Assembly (NCBI GenBank): GCA_947259645.1
Contig: CAMYND010000046.1
Coordinates: 1-49,293 of the forward strand
Length of the DNA: 49,293 bases
Source of the DNA: Thermodesulfovibrionia bacterium
GTDB taxonomy: Bacteria; Nitrospirota; Thermodesulfovibrionia; UBA6902
Direction of reading: 5' to 3'
Within the stretch, counting starts at the first letter, position 1, and the number at the start of each line of letters is the position of its first letter. This document shows, in pieces, positions 16,955-25,279 of this stretch. Both the position numbers and the translations under genes were made by a program. The notes beneath the pieces were generated by a model. The model was not told where the DNA came from. It made no database searches and saw only the letters and a list, made by a program, of their open reading frames with translations.

Positions 16955-18031
16955 ATGAAGCATATATTAATCACCAATCTGGCAGGGATAGGCGATGTAC
17001 TTCTTTCTATCCCCGCCTTAAGAGCACTGCGCAACTTATATCCTCAGGCAGAGATTTCCATTCTCGTTCCTCCAAAAATAAAGGAAATTGTGGAACGGCT
17101 TTCATATATCGACAGGGTATTTACGTTTGAAATGGGCTATGGGGGAGGTGTCCCTATAAGAGGGCTTTATCATAATTTCGGAGTTTTGATGGCTCTGAGA
17201 AAAAAACATTATGATCTCTCCATTAATATGCGCACAATCGTATCAAAAAAAAGTGCGGGGAAGCTCAAATTCCTCCTGAATATTATTAATCCCGGCAAAA
17301 CAGTTGGAAGAGATACGGAAGGCCGCGGTTCTTTTTTTGATGTAAGGCTTCCCGAAACAGACATAGGCCAGAAGCATGAAATGGAGTATGACATAGATAC
17401 TGTTAAGTTACTGGGGGCAGAGGTTAATGATAAACGTATAGAAATTAATATTGATTCGAAAGATACCGGTACAGTTAACGGGATGTTAAAGAACCGGGGA
17501 ATAGTCAATGATGTTATTCTTGTCGGTATTCACCCCGGAGGAATGCCGTCCCGAAGATGGGGGTTAGAGAATTTCGCTCAGGTTGTGAATGAACTTTCTC
17601 AAAAGGAAAATTGCAGGTTTGTCATAACCGGCGGCAAAGATGAAGTGAGTCTGGCCAAGAAACTTCAAGATGCCTGCAGTGGGAATATAATTAATCTGGC
17701 AGGAGAATTAAATACTTATGAACTATGTGCGCTTATAAAAAGATGCAGTCTGTATATTTCAAATGATACAGGACCCATGCACATTGCTGCTTTAATAAAC
17801 ACGCCGCTGATTGCCATTTTCGGCCCCGGGGACATAACCCGATTTGATCCGCGAAGGATTAGCGACAGGGCAGTGGTTTTACGTAAAGAGACACACTGTG
17901 CTCCATGCAATAATGCGGAGTGTGACTTAATGAAGTGCTTGCAATCCATTACACCCGAAGACGTTTATGCAGTGGTTATCAGACTTCTTCATGAAAGAAC
18001 GGGACAGATGATGAGCGGGGTACACACATGA
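16955..18031 (+). CDS. GT9-family glycosyltransferase (heptosyltransferase-like)
   Basis: 358 residues. The N terminus 'ILITNLAGIGDVLLSIPAL' with the conserved G-D-x-x-x-x-x-P is the GT9 mark. The donor half has 'VGIHPGGMPSRRWGLENF' near residue 190, 'FVITGGKDEV' and 'YISNDTGPMHIAALINTPLIAIFGPGD', as in ADP-heptose:LPS heptosyltransferases. Near the C terminus there is a Cys group ('CAPCNNAECDLMKC') common in this family. It may act on LPS core or on the repeat unit itself; position inside the locus favours the latter or a linker. It overlaps the following gene by 4 bases. Confidence 0.87.
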   Translation: MKHILITNLAGIGDVLLSIPALRALRNLYPQAEISILVPPKIKEIVERLSYIDRVFTFEMGYGGGVPIRGLYHNFGVLMALRKKHYDLSINMRTIVSKKSAGKLKFLLNIINPGKTVGRDTEGRGSFFDVRLPETDIGQKHEMEYDIDTVKLLGAEVNDKRIEINIDSKDTGTVNGMLKNRGIVNDVILVGIHPGGMPSRRWGLENFAQVVNELSQKENCRFVITGGKDEVSLAKKLQDACSGNIINLAGELNTYELCALIKRCSLYISNDTGPMHIAALINTPLIAIFGPGDITRFDPRRISDRAVVLRKETHCAPCNNAECDLMKCLQSITPEDVYAVVIRLLHERTGQMMSGVHT

Positions 18032-18687
18032 TTGGGAAACTCTATTACTGGCTTCATCAAAGGATATCCAGACCGGATGAAAAAGGGGAATACTCTTCTG
18101 GTTACTGGCAGGATATGATCAGACAGAACGCGAAAGAGATGTGCAGGGAGCATAAGGGAAGACTGCTCGATGTCGGCTGCGGGGAAGGGCTCTTCCTTGC
18201 CCGGGCGGTTCAGGAGTTCCCTGACATGGAGTTTTGGGGAGTTGATGAATGGAGCGGTATTCTGGCGAGGGCTGAAAAGAGAGTAAAACCGTTAAAACCT
18301 GGCGTGACATTCATGGAGGCTGACGCATCCAGCCTGCCCTTTGATGATAATTATTTTGATACCGTGGTATGCGTGAACGTGTTTTTCAATATGGAGTCAA
18401 TCGACAAAGTGAGGCAGTCCCTGCGGGAGATTGCCCGGGTCTGTAAATCGGGCGGAAGCGTTATTTTTGACTTTCGGAATTCACTAAACCCGCTGCTCGT
18501 TATGAAGTACAAATTCGCCGCATATTATGATGAAACAGTGAAGGACCTCCCCCTGAACTCGTATAGTCCCGGCAGTATCCGGACTATCCTGAATACCCTG
18601 GGATTTCGGATTGTGCAGGAAAGACCTCTCTCGTTCCCTATAAAGTTGCTTGCTCCGATATTCATGATAGAGGCGGTGAAAAAGTGA
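18028..18687 (+). CDS. class I SAM-dependent methyltransferase
   Basis: 219 residues. 'RLLDVGCGEGLFLARAV' near residue 44 is SAM motif I, 'FWGVDEWSGILARA' carries the acidic motif II residue, and 'ADASSLPFDDNYFDTVVCVNVFFNME' is the usual post-motif region. This is the third methyltransferase of the locus, after those starting at 12103 and 16181, and they are not close copies of each other. Start overlaps the GT9 stop (ATGA), and the end overlaps the aminotransferase start, so translation is coupled. Acceptor unknown. Confidence 0.83.
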   Translation: MIGKLYYWLHQRISRPDEKGEYSSGYWQDMIRQNAKEMCREHKGRLLDVGCGEGLFLARAVQEFPDMEFWGVDEWSGILARAEKRVKPLKPGVTFMEADASSLPFDDNYFDTVVCVNVFFNMESIDKVRQSLREIARVCKSGGSVIFDFRNSLNPLLVMKYKFAAYYDETVKDLPLNSYSPGSIRTILNTLGFRIVQERPLSFPIKLLAPIFMIEAVKK

Positions 18688-19865
18688 TGAACAGGCGGTC
18701 CATTATCGGGCACGACATACATCTGTCTGACATCATTTCAGGCTCAAAGGGGTTTCTTGATGGAAGTGCGACAGAGAAGTTCCGGGAAATATTTTCTGCA
18801 TTTATCAATTCAAAGCATGTTCATTTTACCAACTCTGGAATAACCGCGTTTTACCTTGCACTCAAGGCGCTTAAAAAGAAGTCCTCAAAGAGGGAAGTTA
18901 TCCTTCCGGCTTATACCGCACCAAGTCTCGTTGTTGCAATTAAAAAAGCGGGCCTTGAACCCAGACTGTGCGACATATCATTGCGGGATTTTAATATGGA
19001 TGTTCACGCAGTGGAAGAAATGATCACAGCAAATACTCTATGCATTGTTTGTGCTCACATGTTTGGCATACCCCTCAGTGAAGTAAAAAAAATAAAAGAA
19101 ATGGCTCCTGAAGATGTATTTCTGATTGAAGATTGCGCACAGTCCATGGGATCAAGAATAGGCGGCAGCCTGACAGGGACTTTTGGCGACATTGGTATTT
19201 TCAGTTTTAACAGAGGAAAGAATTTACCAACCTATGGAGGAGGCGTGATTGTTACAGATGCCGATGGATTATCAGGTGATATTGAAAATTCTATTAATGG
19301 GCTGGGTGTGCCGGGCACGAGTGATCAGCTTTCTCTATTTATCAAGTTCATTGCACTATCGGCTGCTTTCAGGCCGTCTATTTATTCAATCCTCTGCCTC
19401 ATTACACAAAAGTTCAGGGAAGACTCAGTCCCGACTGATTTTGAAATGGCAAAATACACGCCGGTGCAGGCCCAGATAGGGGCAGAACTCCTTCAGAGAT
19501 TTGATGATTCAAGTGAAAGGAGATATAAAAATGGAATGACAATTCTGAAGGCACTGAATAATAAGGACGGAATCATCGTGCCCGGGATGGAGGTCAACGT
19601 AGAGCCTGCGTTTAATCGCTTTCCCGTAGTTGTTCAGGATATAAACCGCATGGAAAGAATTGAGGATGCATTAACCAGTGCTGGCATTGAAAATTCCAGA
19701 ATGTATTTAAAACCACTGCACCACATTTTTGATTTGGGATATAAAGAAACTGATTTCCCGAATGCATCGATTTTTGCCAATGGTCTCATTGCACTGCCGG
19801 TACATCCCCTGGTGAAGGATGATGAATTAAATATTATAGCGGAGGCTATAACAGAAACAAAATGA
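18684..19865 (+). CDS. DegT/DnrJ/EryC1/StrS-family aminotransferase
   Basis: 393 residues. The PLP-dependent sugar aminotransferase family is shown by 'HFTNSGITAFYLALKAL' near residue 50, 'VILPAYTAPSLVVAIKKAG', 'FLIEDCAQSMGS' with the Asp that contacts the PLP ring nitrogen, and 'FSFNRGKNLPTYGGG' with the PLP lysine near residue 181. Such enzymes make amino sugars from keto sugars. It fits with the PIG-L deacetylase and WbqC genes downstream in supplying or tailoring an amino sugar. No matching dehydratase is in the window. The first codon may be GTG 18684 or ATG 18687. Confidence 0.88.
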   Translation: MMNRRSIIGHDIHLSDIISGSKGFLDGSATEKFREIFSAFINSKHVHFTNSGITAFYLALKALKKKSSKREVILPAYTAPSLVVAIKKAGLEPRLCDISLRDFNMDVHAVEEMITANTLCIVCAHMFGIPLSEVKKIKEMAPEDVFLIEDCAQSMGSRIGGSLTGTFGDIGIFSFNRGKNLPTYGGGVIVTDADGLSGDIENSINGLGVPGTSDQLSLFIKFIALSAAFRPSIYSILCLITQKFREDSVPTDFEMAKYTPVQAQIGAELLQRFDDSSERRYKNGMTILKALNNKDGIIVPGMEVNVEPAFNRFPVVVQDINRMERIEDALTSAGIENSRMYLKPLHHIFDLGYKETDFPNASIFANGLIALPVHPLVKDDELNIIAEAITETK

Positions 19866-19907
19866 CAGGTTTCAGGTAGTTGTGAATAGATAGATGAGAG
19901 TTTTATC

Positions 19908-21059
19908 ATGTCGTGGAGAAATCTAAAAAGAATTCAAGGAAAGGTGCTCAGGCAGCCCCGTTACGCTGCATATGTTGCGTCAAAAAGGGCAGCAGCATAT
20001 TACTCCTATTATGCCCGGAGCGGCAAAGCAAGTTACCCTGAGGCATTAACACTTTTTCTGACACATCGCTGCAACCTGCGATGCAGGATGTGCGGGCAGT
20101 GGGGAGACAGCGGGGTAACGAAGGATAAAACCAGTCAGACCATACCACCGGATATGCCGATAGTAGAGCTGAAAAAGCTTATTGATGATGCTGCTTTTTT
20201 TAAACCAAACATCACCCTCTTTGGCGGCGAACCGTTGTTGCATCGTCACGCAATGGAGCTGATAGGTTATATAAAAAAGAGGGGCCTCCATTGTTTGATG
20301 ATAACAAACGGTTCCATGCTGAGCAAAAGAGCCGATGATCTCGTTGTTAAGGGGTTGGATGAGTTGAATGTTTCCATTGACGGCGGCAGGGAACTGCACG
20401 ACAGGATACGGGGCGTGCCCGGTCTGTTCGGGAAGATAATCAGCGGCCTTAAAGAGGTTAAAGAGGCAAAAAAAAGGAAAAGGGTAACAACGCCGTTGAT
20501 CAACCTGCAATGCACAATTAACACATATAATTACAATCATCTGGAGCAGATGCTTGAAGTAGCTGAAGAAGCCGGGGCAGACTCTCTTACGTTTCATAAC
20601 CTTATTTTTGTCAGTAAGGATATGCTGGATAAGCAGCAGGAATTTGACGAATTACTCAACTGTTCTTCCGAAAACTGGAAAGGGTTCAATTTCGAGCCCT
20701 CCATTGATCCAGATGTGTTACATGAGAAAATGCAGGAAATTATGACTGGGCCTCATAAATTTGCCATCGATTTCTATCCTCTATTTTCTCACTCGGAGTT
20801 GACTGATTATTATCTGAATTCATTTGCCCTGTCCGAAAAAAAGCACAAGCGCTGTATAAGTCCGTGGATGACAGCCTATGTATTTCCCGACGGAGAGCTT
20901 AGGCCCTGCCTGAATTATGACTATTCCTTTGGAAATGTGAAAACCAGCACCTTATCCCAACTGTGGAACAGTGAACAGGCTGTTCATTTCCGGAGAACCC
21001 TCAAGGAGAACAGAGCATTTCCCTTATGCGGGAGATGCACTGAATTGTATCGATATTAG
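19908..21059 (+). CDS. radical SAM/SPASM protein in the polysaccharide locus
   Basis: 383 residues. CxxxCxxC lies at C55, C59 and C62 ('CNLRCRMCGQWG'), 'TLFGGEPLLH' is the SAM motif, and a C-terminal SPASM region ends the protein ('CISPWMTAYVFPDGELRPC', then 'LCGRCTELY'), giving fewer cysteines than the maturase at 258-1268. A basic N-terminal 50 residues precede the domain. Radical SAM/SPASM proteins of this sort occur often in O-antigen and capsule loci and their substrate is generally unknown. It lies between the aminotransferase and a GT4 gene. No small peptide gene was found beside it, so a sugar or lipid substrate is as likely as a peptide. Confidence 0.84.
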   Translation: MSWRNLKRIQGKVLRQPRYAAYVASKRAAAYYSYYARSGKASYPEALTLFLTHRCNLRCRMCGQWGDSGVTKDKTSQTIPPDMPIVELKKLIDDAAFFKPNITLFGGEPLLHRHAMELIGYIKKRGLHCLMITNGSMLSKRADDLVVKGLDELNVSIDGGRELHDRIRGVPGLFGKIISGLKEVKEAKKRKRVTTPLINLQCTINTYNYNHLEQMLEVAEEAGADSLTFHNLIFVSKDMLDKQQEFDELLNCSSENWKGFNFEPSIDPDVLHEKMQEIMTGPHKFAIDFYPLFSHSELTDYYLNSFALSEKKHKRCISPWMTAYVFPDGELRPCLNYDYSFGNVKTSTLSQLWNSEQAVHFRRTLKENRAFPLCGRCTELYRY

Positions 21060-21081
21060 TCATGTAAGTCATAGGACCACT

Positions 21082-22299
21082 ATGAAGAAAATCAAAATAG
21101 CCCAAATCATTACCCGCTTAGACTGGGGAGGCCCCCCGGATATCATAAGGTCGATTTGCACATCCCTGGATCCGGACACTTTTGATGTCACGTTAATAAC
21201 CGGCAGGACAGACCATCCGTCCGAAAATACCATACGTTTTTTCAGGGAGTTTAAAGACAGGATCATTACTATTCCACAGCTTCAGAGGGACATTCATCCA
21301 CTGCATGACATAATTGCTTTCATCAGGCTCTGTTTGCTTTTGAGAAGAAAAAAATATGATATCGTGCATACTCACACAGCAAAAGCAGGTGCTCTTGGAA
21401 GACTGGCTGCATACCTGGCCGGAGCCAGGGTAATTCATACCTCTCATGGCCACAACTTCTACGGTTACTTCGGGCCGGCAAAGAGCAGGCTTGTTGTGAT
21501 GGTGGAAAGACTGCTTACGCATTTTACGGACAGAATAACCGCTTTAACAGAACTGGAAAAAGGCGATCTGAAGTCCTATGGTGTTGCCCATTCCGCCAAA
21601 GTCGTGGTCGTCAACAGCGGCATTGAACTGGAGGGATACAGACAGGCTGACGCAAATATAAATGAGAAAAGGAATGAACTGAATCTTAAAAATGATTCCA
21701 TGCTTGTGGGTATGATTGGAAGATTAGAAACGGTAAAGGGACCGGAATATTTCATCGAGGCAGTTCCTCAGGTTATGGAGAAATTCCCGGAGGCTGAATT
21801 TCTTATTGTCGGAGAGGGGTCCCTGAAACATTCTCTAGAGTCGCGCTGCAGGGAATTGAACATATCTGACAGGGTCACATTTACAGGATGGAGGGAAGAC
21901 ATCCCTGAACTTTTAAAAATTCTTGATGTCGTTGTCCTTCCGTCACTGAATGAGGCTGTCGGCAGGATATTGATAGAAGCGGGGGCCTCCGGTAAACCGG
22001 TGGTGGCTGCGAAAGTTGGCGGGATCCCTGAAGTAGTCAGGGATGGTGAAACCGGCCTGCTCTTTCCGCCAATGGATATTGACGCTCTGGCGAAAGCCTT
22101 GTCATCACTGCTGGAAAATGAGAAAAAGAAGCAGGAGATGGGAGAAGCTGCAAAAATGTGGGTAGATGACAAGTTCAGTGCCAACAGAATGGTATCGAAA
22201 TTTGGTTCACTCTATAAAGAAGTGGGCAGGCAGAGCAGCGGAGATTTTAATGCCTCACTAAAGGTCTCAGCTAATAATGTCGATAATACCTATAGTTAG
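21082..22299 (+). CDS. GT4-family glycosyltransferase
   Basis: 405 residues from ATG 21082, chosen because AGGA at 21073-21076 precedes it and the family N terminus ('KIAQIITRLDWGGPPDIIRS') begins there; the frame is open further upstream but overlaps the radical SAM gene. 'VHTHTAKAGALGRLAAYLAG' and 'VIHTSHGHNFYGYFG' are acceptor-domain motifs. The donor domain has 'MIGRLETVKGPEYFIEA', 'FLIVGEGSLK' and 'NEAVGRILIEAGASGKPVVAA', with the R and K that bind the nucleotide diphosphate. This intact donor domain contrasts with the shortened GT4 at 12750-13910. The enzyme likely adds a sugar to the lipid-linked unit. Confidence 0.88.
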   Translation: MKKIKIAQIITRLDWGGPPDIIRSICTSLDPDTFDVTLITGRTDHPSENTIRFFREFKDRIITIPQLQRDIHPLHDIIAFIRLCLLLRRKKYDIVHTHTAKAGALGRLAAYLAGARVIHTSHGHNFYGYFGPAKSRLVVMVERLLTHFTDRITALTELEKGDLKSYGVAHSAKVVVVNSGIELEGYRQADANINEKRNELNLKNDSMLVGMIGRLETVKGPEYFIEAVPQVMEKFPEAEFLIVGEGSLKHSLESRCRELNISDRVTFTGWREDIPELLKILDVVVLPSLNEAVGRILIEAGASGKPVVAAKVGGIPEVVRDGETGLLFPPMDIDALAKALSSLLENEKKKQEMGEAAKMWVDDKFSANRMVSKFGSLYKEVGRQSSGDFNASLKVSANNVDNTYS

Positions 22300-22319
22300 C
22301 TAATGAGGAGATAGTGTAA

Positions 22320-23012
22320 ATGATTCTGTCTGTACATCAGCCTCAGTATATTCCATGGATCGGTTTTTTCGACAAGATAGTGAGAAGCGACTGCTTTGTG
22401 ATCCTTGACAGGGTGCAGTATAAGGAGAGGGAGTATGTGAACAGAAACAGAATCAGAACAAATGATGGCTGGAAATGGCTGACGGTTCCGGTAATATCGA
22501 GGGGTCTGAGAAGACAAAAGATAGGCGATACAAGGATTGACAACAGCAATGGCTGGCGGAAAAAACATTGCAACAGTTTGAAATCATGGTACAGTAGAGC
22601 TCCTTTTTTCGATACCTATTTCTCTTTTTTTGAAAATGTGTATTTGCAGCAATGGGATAAACTCCAGGACCTGAATATATATATAATTCGATATATGCTG
22701 CAAGAGCTGCAAATAGAGACCCCGGTATATTTTGAATCAGACTTGGGAGTCAGTACAACTAAAACAGATCGGATTATCGATATATGCAGGAAGCTCAAAG
22801 CGGATATTTACCTGTCTGGAGCAGGGGGAAAAGATTATCTGGAGGAAGAGAAATTTCCAGAGGCAACCATAAGTCTGGAGTATCAGAAATTTACTCACCC
22901 TGAATATCAGCAGCAGCACATGAAAAAAGGAAGCGATTTCCTTCCGTATATGTCGAGTTTAGATCTACTGTTTAATGAAGGCGGCAAGAGTAAAAAGATC
23001 CTGAAAGGATAA
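22320..23012 (+). CDS. WbqC-family protein
   Basis: 230 residues, about the usual length. 'ILSVHQPQYIPWIGFFDKI' at the N terminus, 'DRVQYKEREYVNRNRI' and 'WLTVPV' are hallmarks of the WbqC family (PF08889), found in O-antigen and capsule loci and thought to act on amino-sugar N-acyl chemistry, though the exact reaction is not settled. A strong ribosome site GAGGAG at 22305-22310 precedes ATG 22320. It is followed 8 bases later by a PIG-L deacetylase, a pairing that fits removal and replacement of an N-acetyl group on a sugar. Confidence 0.85.
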   Translation: MILSVHQPQYIPWIGFFDKIVRSDCFVILDRVQYKEREYVNRNRIRTNDGWKWLTVPVISRGLRRQKIGDTRIDNSNGWRKKHCNSLKSWYSRAPFFDTYFSFFENVYLQQWDKLQDLNIYIIRYMLQELQIETPVYFESDLGVSTTKTDRIIDICRKLKADIYLSGAGGKDYLEEEKFPEATISLEYQKFTHPEYQQQHMKKGSDFLPYMSSLDLLFNEGGKSKKILKG

Positions 23013-23019
23013 AGAAACA

Positions 23020-23655
23020 ATGGTATATCAGAGAAATGGAAAGAATATCCTGGCTATAGGCGCACATCCGGATGATATTGAATTCGGCTGCGGCGGAACA
23101 TTGTTGAAATGCGCTAGACAGGGATATAAAATATTTCTCCTCGTACTTACTGAGGGTAGTGTGGGCGGTGAGCCCACTATCAGGCAAAGGGAACAGGAAA
23201 AATCAGGAAAGTTGATGGGAGCGGAGCAGGTTTTCTGGGGCAACTTCCCTGATACTGAAGTGCCGAACAGCAAATCGGTTATTACTGTTATTGAAAATGT
23301 TATAAATGAAATTAGGCCTAACACAGTCATGTTCAACTATTACGATGATACGCACCAGGACCACAGGATTGCGGCAGAAGCATGCATCTCTGCAACGAGG
23401 TATATACAGGAAGTGTTATTCTTTGAGGTGCCCTCAAGCAGGAATTTTGAGCCTGATGTATTTGTAGATATTAATGATGTATTGAACAATAAATTAAAAC
23501 TCCTGGAAGCTCACGCATCTCAAATTGACCGGACCAAGGTAGAGAATCTTACGATCCTGGAGAGCGCCACGTCGTGTGCTAATTTCCGGGGTTACCAGGG
23601 ACGGGTCAAGTATGCAGAAGGGTTTAAGGCCGTGCGTATATTAAAATCTATTTAA
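23020..23655 (+). CDS. PIG-L/LmbE-family deacetylase
   Basis: 211 residues. 'AIGAHPDDIEFGCGGTLL' near residue 12 is the PIG-L zinc motif with A-H-P-D-D (H16, D18, D19), and 'DDTHQDHRIAAEA' near residue 110 gives the other conserved His residues. The family removes acetyl groups from N-acetyl-hexosamines and related compounds, using zinc. It sits between WbqC and the WecA-like transferase, so the substrate is probably an amino sugar of the polysaccharide or its lipid-linked form. Confidence 0.9.
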   Translation: MVYQRNGKNILAIGAHPDDIEFGCGGTLLKCARQGYKIFLLVLTEGSVGGEPTIRQREQEKSGKLMGAEQVFWGNFPDTEVPNSKSVITVIENVINEIRPNTVMFNYYDDTHQDHRIAAEACISATRYIQEVLFFEVPSSRNFEPDVFVDINDVLNNKLKLLEAHASQIDRTKVENLTILESATSCANFRGYQGRVKYAEGFKAVRILKSI

Positions 23656-23670
23656 TATCTGATTATTTCA

Positions 23671-24699
23671 ATGTATATTGTTACTTCATTTATTATTGTT
23701 TTTCTCTCTGTCCCACTCATCAGGAAACTTGCAGTAGATCACCAGATACTTGACTTTCCTGACAGGAGAAAGCCTCATAAGAATGCTGTGCCGCTTTTGG
23801 GCGGAGTAGCAATTTATGCAGGAGTAGTGTCCGGTCTGATTCTCGATCCAGCATCGTTTCATCTATTTTCGGGTTTATTACTGGGCGGAACATTAATTTT
23901 AATAGTTGGCATCATTGATGATATTTACGGTTTGTCCTCCCGAATCAGGCTGATAGTACAACTCATTGCAGCGTTTGCAATAATCGGTTTCGGTTCCCGT
24001 ATAGATTTTTTACCAAACACACTCTTTGGTAATGCCGGAGAAGTTATATTAACACTCATATGGATTATCGGTATTACGAATGCTGTAAATTATCTGGATG
24101 GACTGGACGGTTTAGCAGTGGGAACAACAGCTATCAGTGCGACCTTTTTTGCGATTATCGGATATTTCACTGGTCAGCATGAGATCTGTACAGTAAGCTG
24201 GATACTAACCGTGGTCTGTGTGGCTTATATCCCGTATAACGTGAAGCGCAATAAAATATTTTTAGGTGATGCAGGAAGCACATTTATAGGTTTTACCCTG
24301 GCCAGCATAGCAGTGATAGGTAATTGGGCCAGTGATAATGTCATCAGATTAAGCGTGCCCATTCTGATTCTGGGGGTTCCCATATTTGATATGGTCTTTA
24401 CGACAATCATGAGAATAAAAGAAGGGAAAGTCCACTCCATTTCCGAGTGGATCAACTATACGGGGAAGGACCATTTTCATCACAGGTTAATTGATTTAGG
24501 CTTACGCACACGAGGCTCTGTACTATTCATCTATTTCATCACAGCGGCTTTAGGGATTAGCGCAGTACTAATAAGTCGCACGGAAGATACTATCATAGGA
24601 ATTATGGCAATTTTCCAGGGAATCATCATTTTTGGAGCGATAGGTGTGCTCATGATTGTTGGAGCAAAGCGTAGAAGTGGATGGGATCCTGCAGAATAA
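23671..24699 (+). CDS. WecA/MraY-family undecaprenyl-phosphate glycosyl-1-phosphate transferase
   Basis: 342 residues with about 10-11 hydrophobic segments. Family motifs are 'DFPDRRKPHKNAVPLLGG' near residue 28, the Asp pair in 'IVGIIDDIYGLSSRIR', 'NAVNYLDGLDGLAVG' near residue 138, 'KIFLGDAGSTFIGF' and the His-rich 'DHFHHRLIDLG' near residue 268. It should move a sugar 1-phosphate (often GlcNAc-1-P) from UDP-sugar to undecaprenyl phosphate and so start the repeat unit. It is the last gene of the locus; no PglC/WbaP-type initiating enzyme is present, so it is the likely initiator. Confidence 0.9.
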   Translation: MYIVTSFIIVFLSVPLIRKLAVDHQILDFPDRRKPHKNAVPLLGGVAIYAGVVSGLILDPASFHLFSGLLLGGTLILIVGIIDDIYGLSSRIRLIVQLIAAFAIIGFGSRIDFLPNTLFGNAGEVILTLIWIIGITNAVNYLDGLDGLAVGTTAISATFFAIIGYFTGQHEICTVSWILTVVCVAYIPYNVKRNKIFLGDAGSTFIGFTLASIAVIGNWASDNVIRLSVPILILGVPIFDMVFTTIMRIKEGKVHSISEWINYTGKDHFHHRLIDLGLRTRGSVLFIYFITAALGISAVLISRTEDTIIGIMAIFQGIIIFGAIGVLMIVGAKRRSGWDPAE

Positions 24700-24732
24700 A
24701 ATACAATCTGTTTTTTCTCCATAATGATAAAA

Positions 24733-24922
24733 AAAACATAGTTTCTTTCATGGTTCTTCTTCAGCGACCTCAACCGTACAGATGAGCCATTATTGAGCCA
24801 GAGCCGTGTCCGCTTGGCTGTTTTTGGGGAACTTTCAAGCCATCCTGTCTCCAACCCCTCTCACGTAATTCTATCTCCATATCTTCAGACAATTTGTCTA
24901 CTCTAGCTGCATCCCTCACCAT
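24733..24922 (-). pseudogene. decayed IS3-family transposase (OrfB) fragment
   Basis: On the minus strand two frames give pieces of one IS3-type OrfB integrase. The first, from ATG 24922, includes 'ERGWRQDGLKVPQKQP', close to the familiar E-R-x-W-R-x-E-G-L-K-V-P-Q-K-Q-P stretch. The second, in a neighbouring frame at about 24733-24823, continues with 'KRTRLWLNNGSSVRLR' and 'KNHERNYVFF', matching the following R-R-L-W-L-N-D-G-S-x-x-R-L-R and N-H-V-W-x-Y-D-F-V region. The DDE core is absent, the frame is broken between the pieces, and no terminal inverted repeats were found, so it is a dead remnant. Confidence 0.62.
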
Positions 24923-24958
24923 TTATTTCATCATACATTCCTGAAAAATAACTAAAAT

Positions 24959-24977
24959 CGTTTCACCCGGTGAAACG
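24959..24977. promoter_or_regulatory. perfect 19-base palindrome, operator-like
   Basis: CGTTTCACC and its exact reverse complement GGTGAAACG flank a single central C. A one-base spacer is too short for a stable hairpin loop, so a dimeric DNA-binding protein site is likelier than a terminator. It lies about 240 bases before the glgE promoter and next to the transposase remnant. The binding protein is unknown. Confidence 0.35.
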
Positions 24978-25218
24978 GAAGAGGGATTCTCTTTAAGGGC
25001 AAGGGCTGTTGTCTCGTTTTTCATGAACTGAAGATTCCTCTCTCAGCTCTATTGCTTTTCAGGAAATTGGATATTACCTGAATATTCCTCCCACACGGCT
25101 TATGCCTCCCACCCAACCAGTCAGTTAGTTGCACTGGGTCTCTTCCCATTAAAGCCCCACTTATGTTTATTAAGTTAATCGAGCAAAGGATGATATACTT
25201 TTATTAACAATAATTATC

Positions 25219-25247
25219 TTGCATTAATCAGAAATGTATACTATAAA
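25219..25247 (+). promoter_or_regulatory. sigma-70-like promoter for glgE
   Basis: TTGCAT at 25219-25224 and TATAAA at 25242-25247 are separated by exactly 17 bases, 32 bases before the glgE ATG. Both hexamers differ from consensus by two and one positions. It is the best promoter match seen in this gap. Confidence 0.5.
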
Positions 25248-25279
25248 TTGAGAAACTTCTGAAAAGAGATTTATCTGAC

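Larger units (their letters stand above)
24700..25279. other. 580-base gene-free stretch between the polysaccharide locus and glgE
   Basis: No intact gene was found. The left part holds a decayed transposase fragment on the minus strand, the middle a perfect 19-base palindrome, and the right end a promoter for glgE; each has its own entry. The stretch from about 25030 to 25190 has no recognised content. The gap is the largest in the first half of the window and marks the boundary between two functional regions. Confidence 0.7.

Noticed and set aside
20046-20597. 183-codon minus-strand reading frame inside the SPASM gene
   Set aside because: It lies wholly opposite a gene with clear radical SAM and SPASM motifs and shows no family pattern of its own.
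20971-21081. Upstream start for the GT4 gene at 21082
   Set aside because: It would overlap the SPASM C terminus by nearly 90 bases, and the ribosome site and family N terminus fit 21082.
25030-25190. Group II intron or other mobile-element end in the gap before glgE
   Set aside because: Some phrases looked familiar on the minus strand, but no domain V-like hairpin, reverse transcriptase or inverted repeat could be supported.
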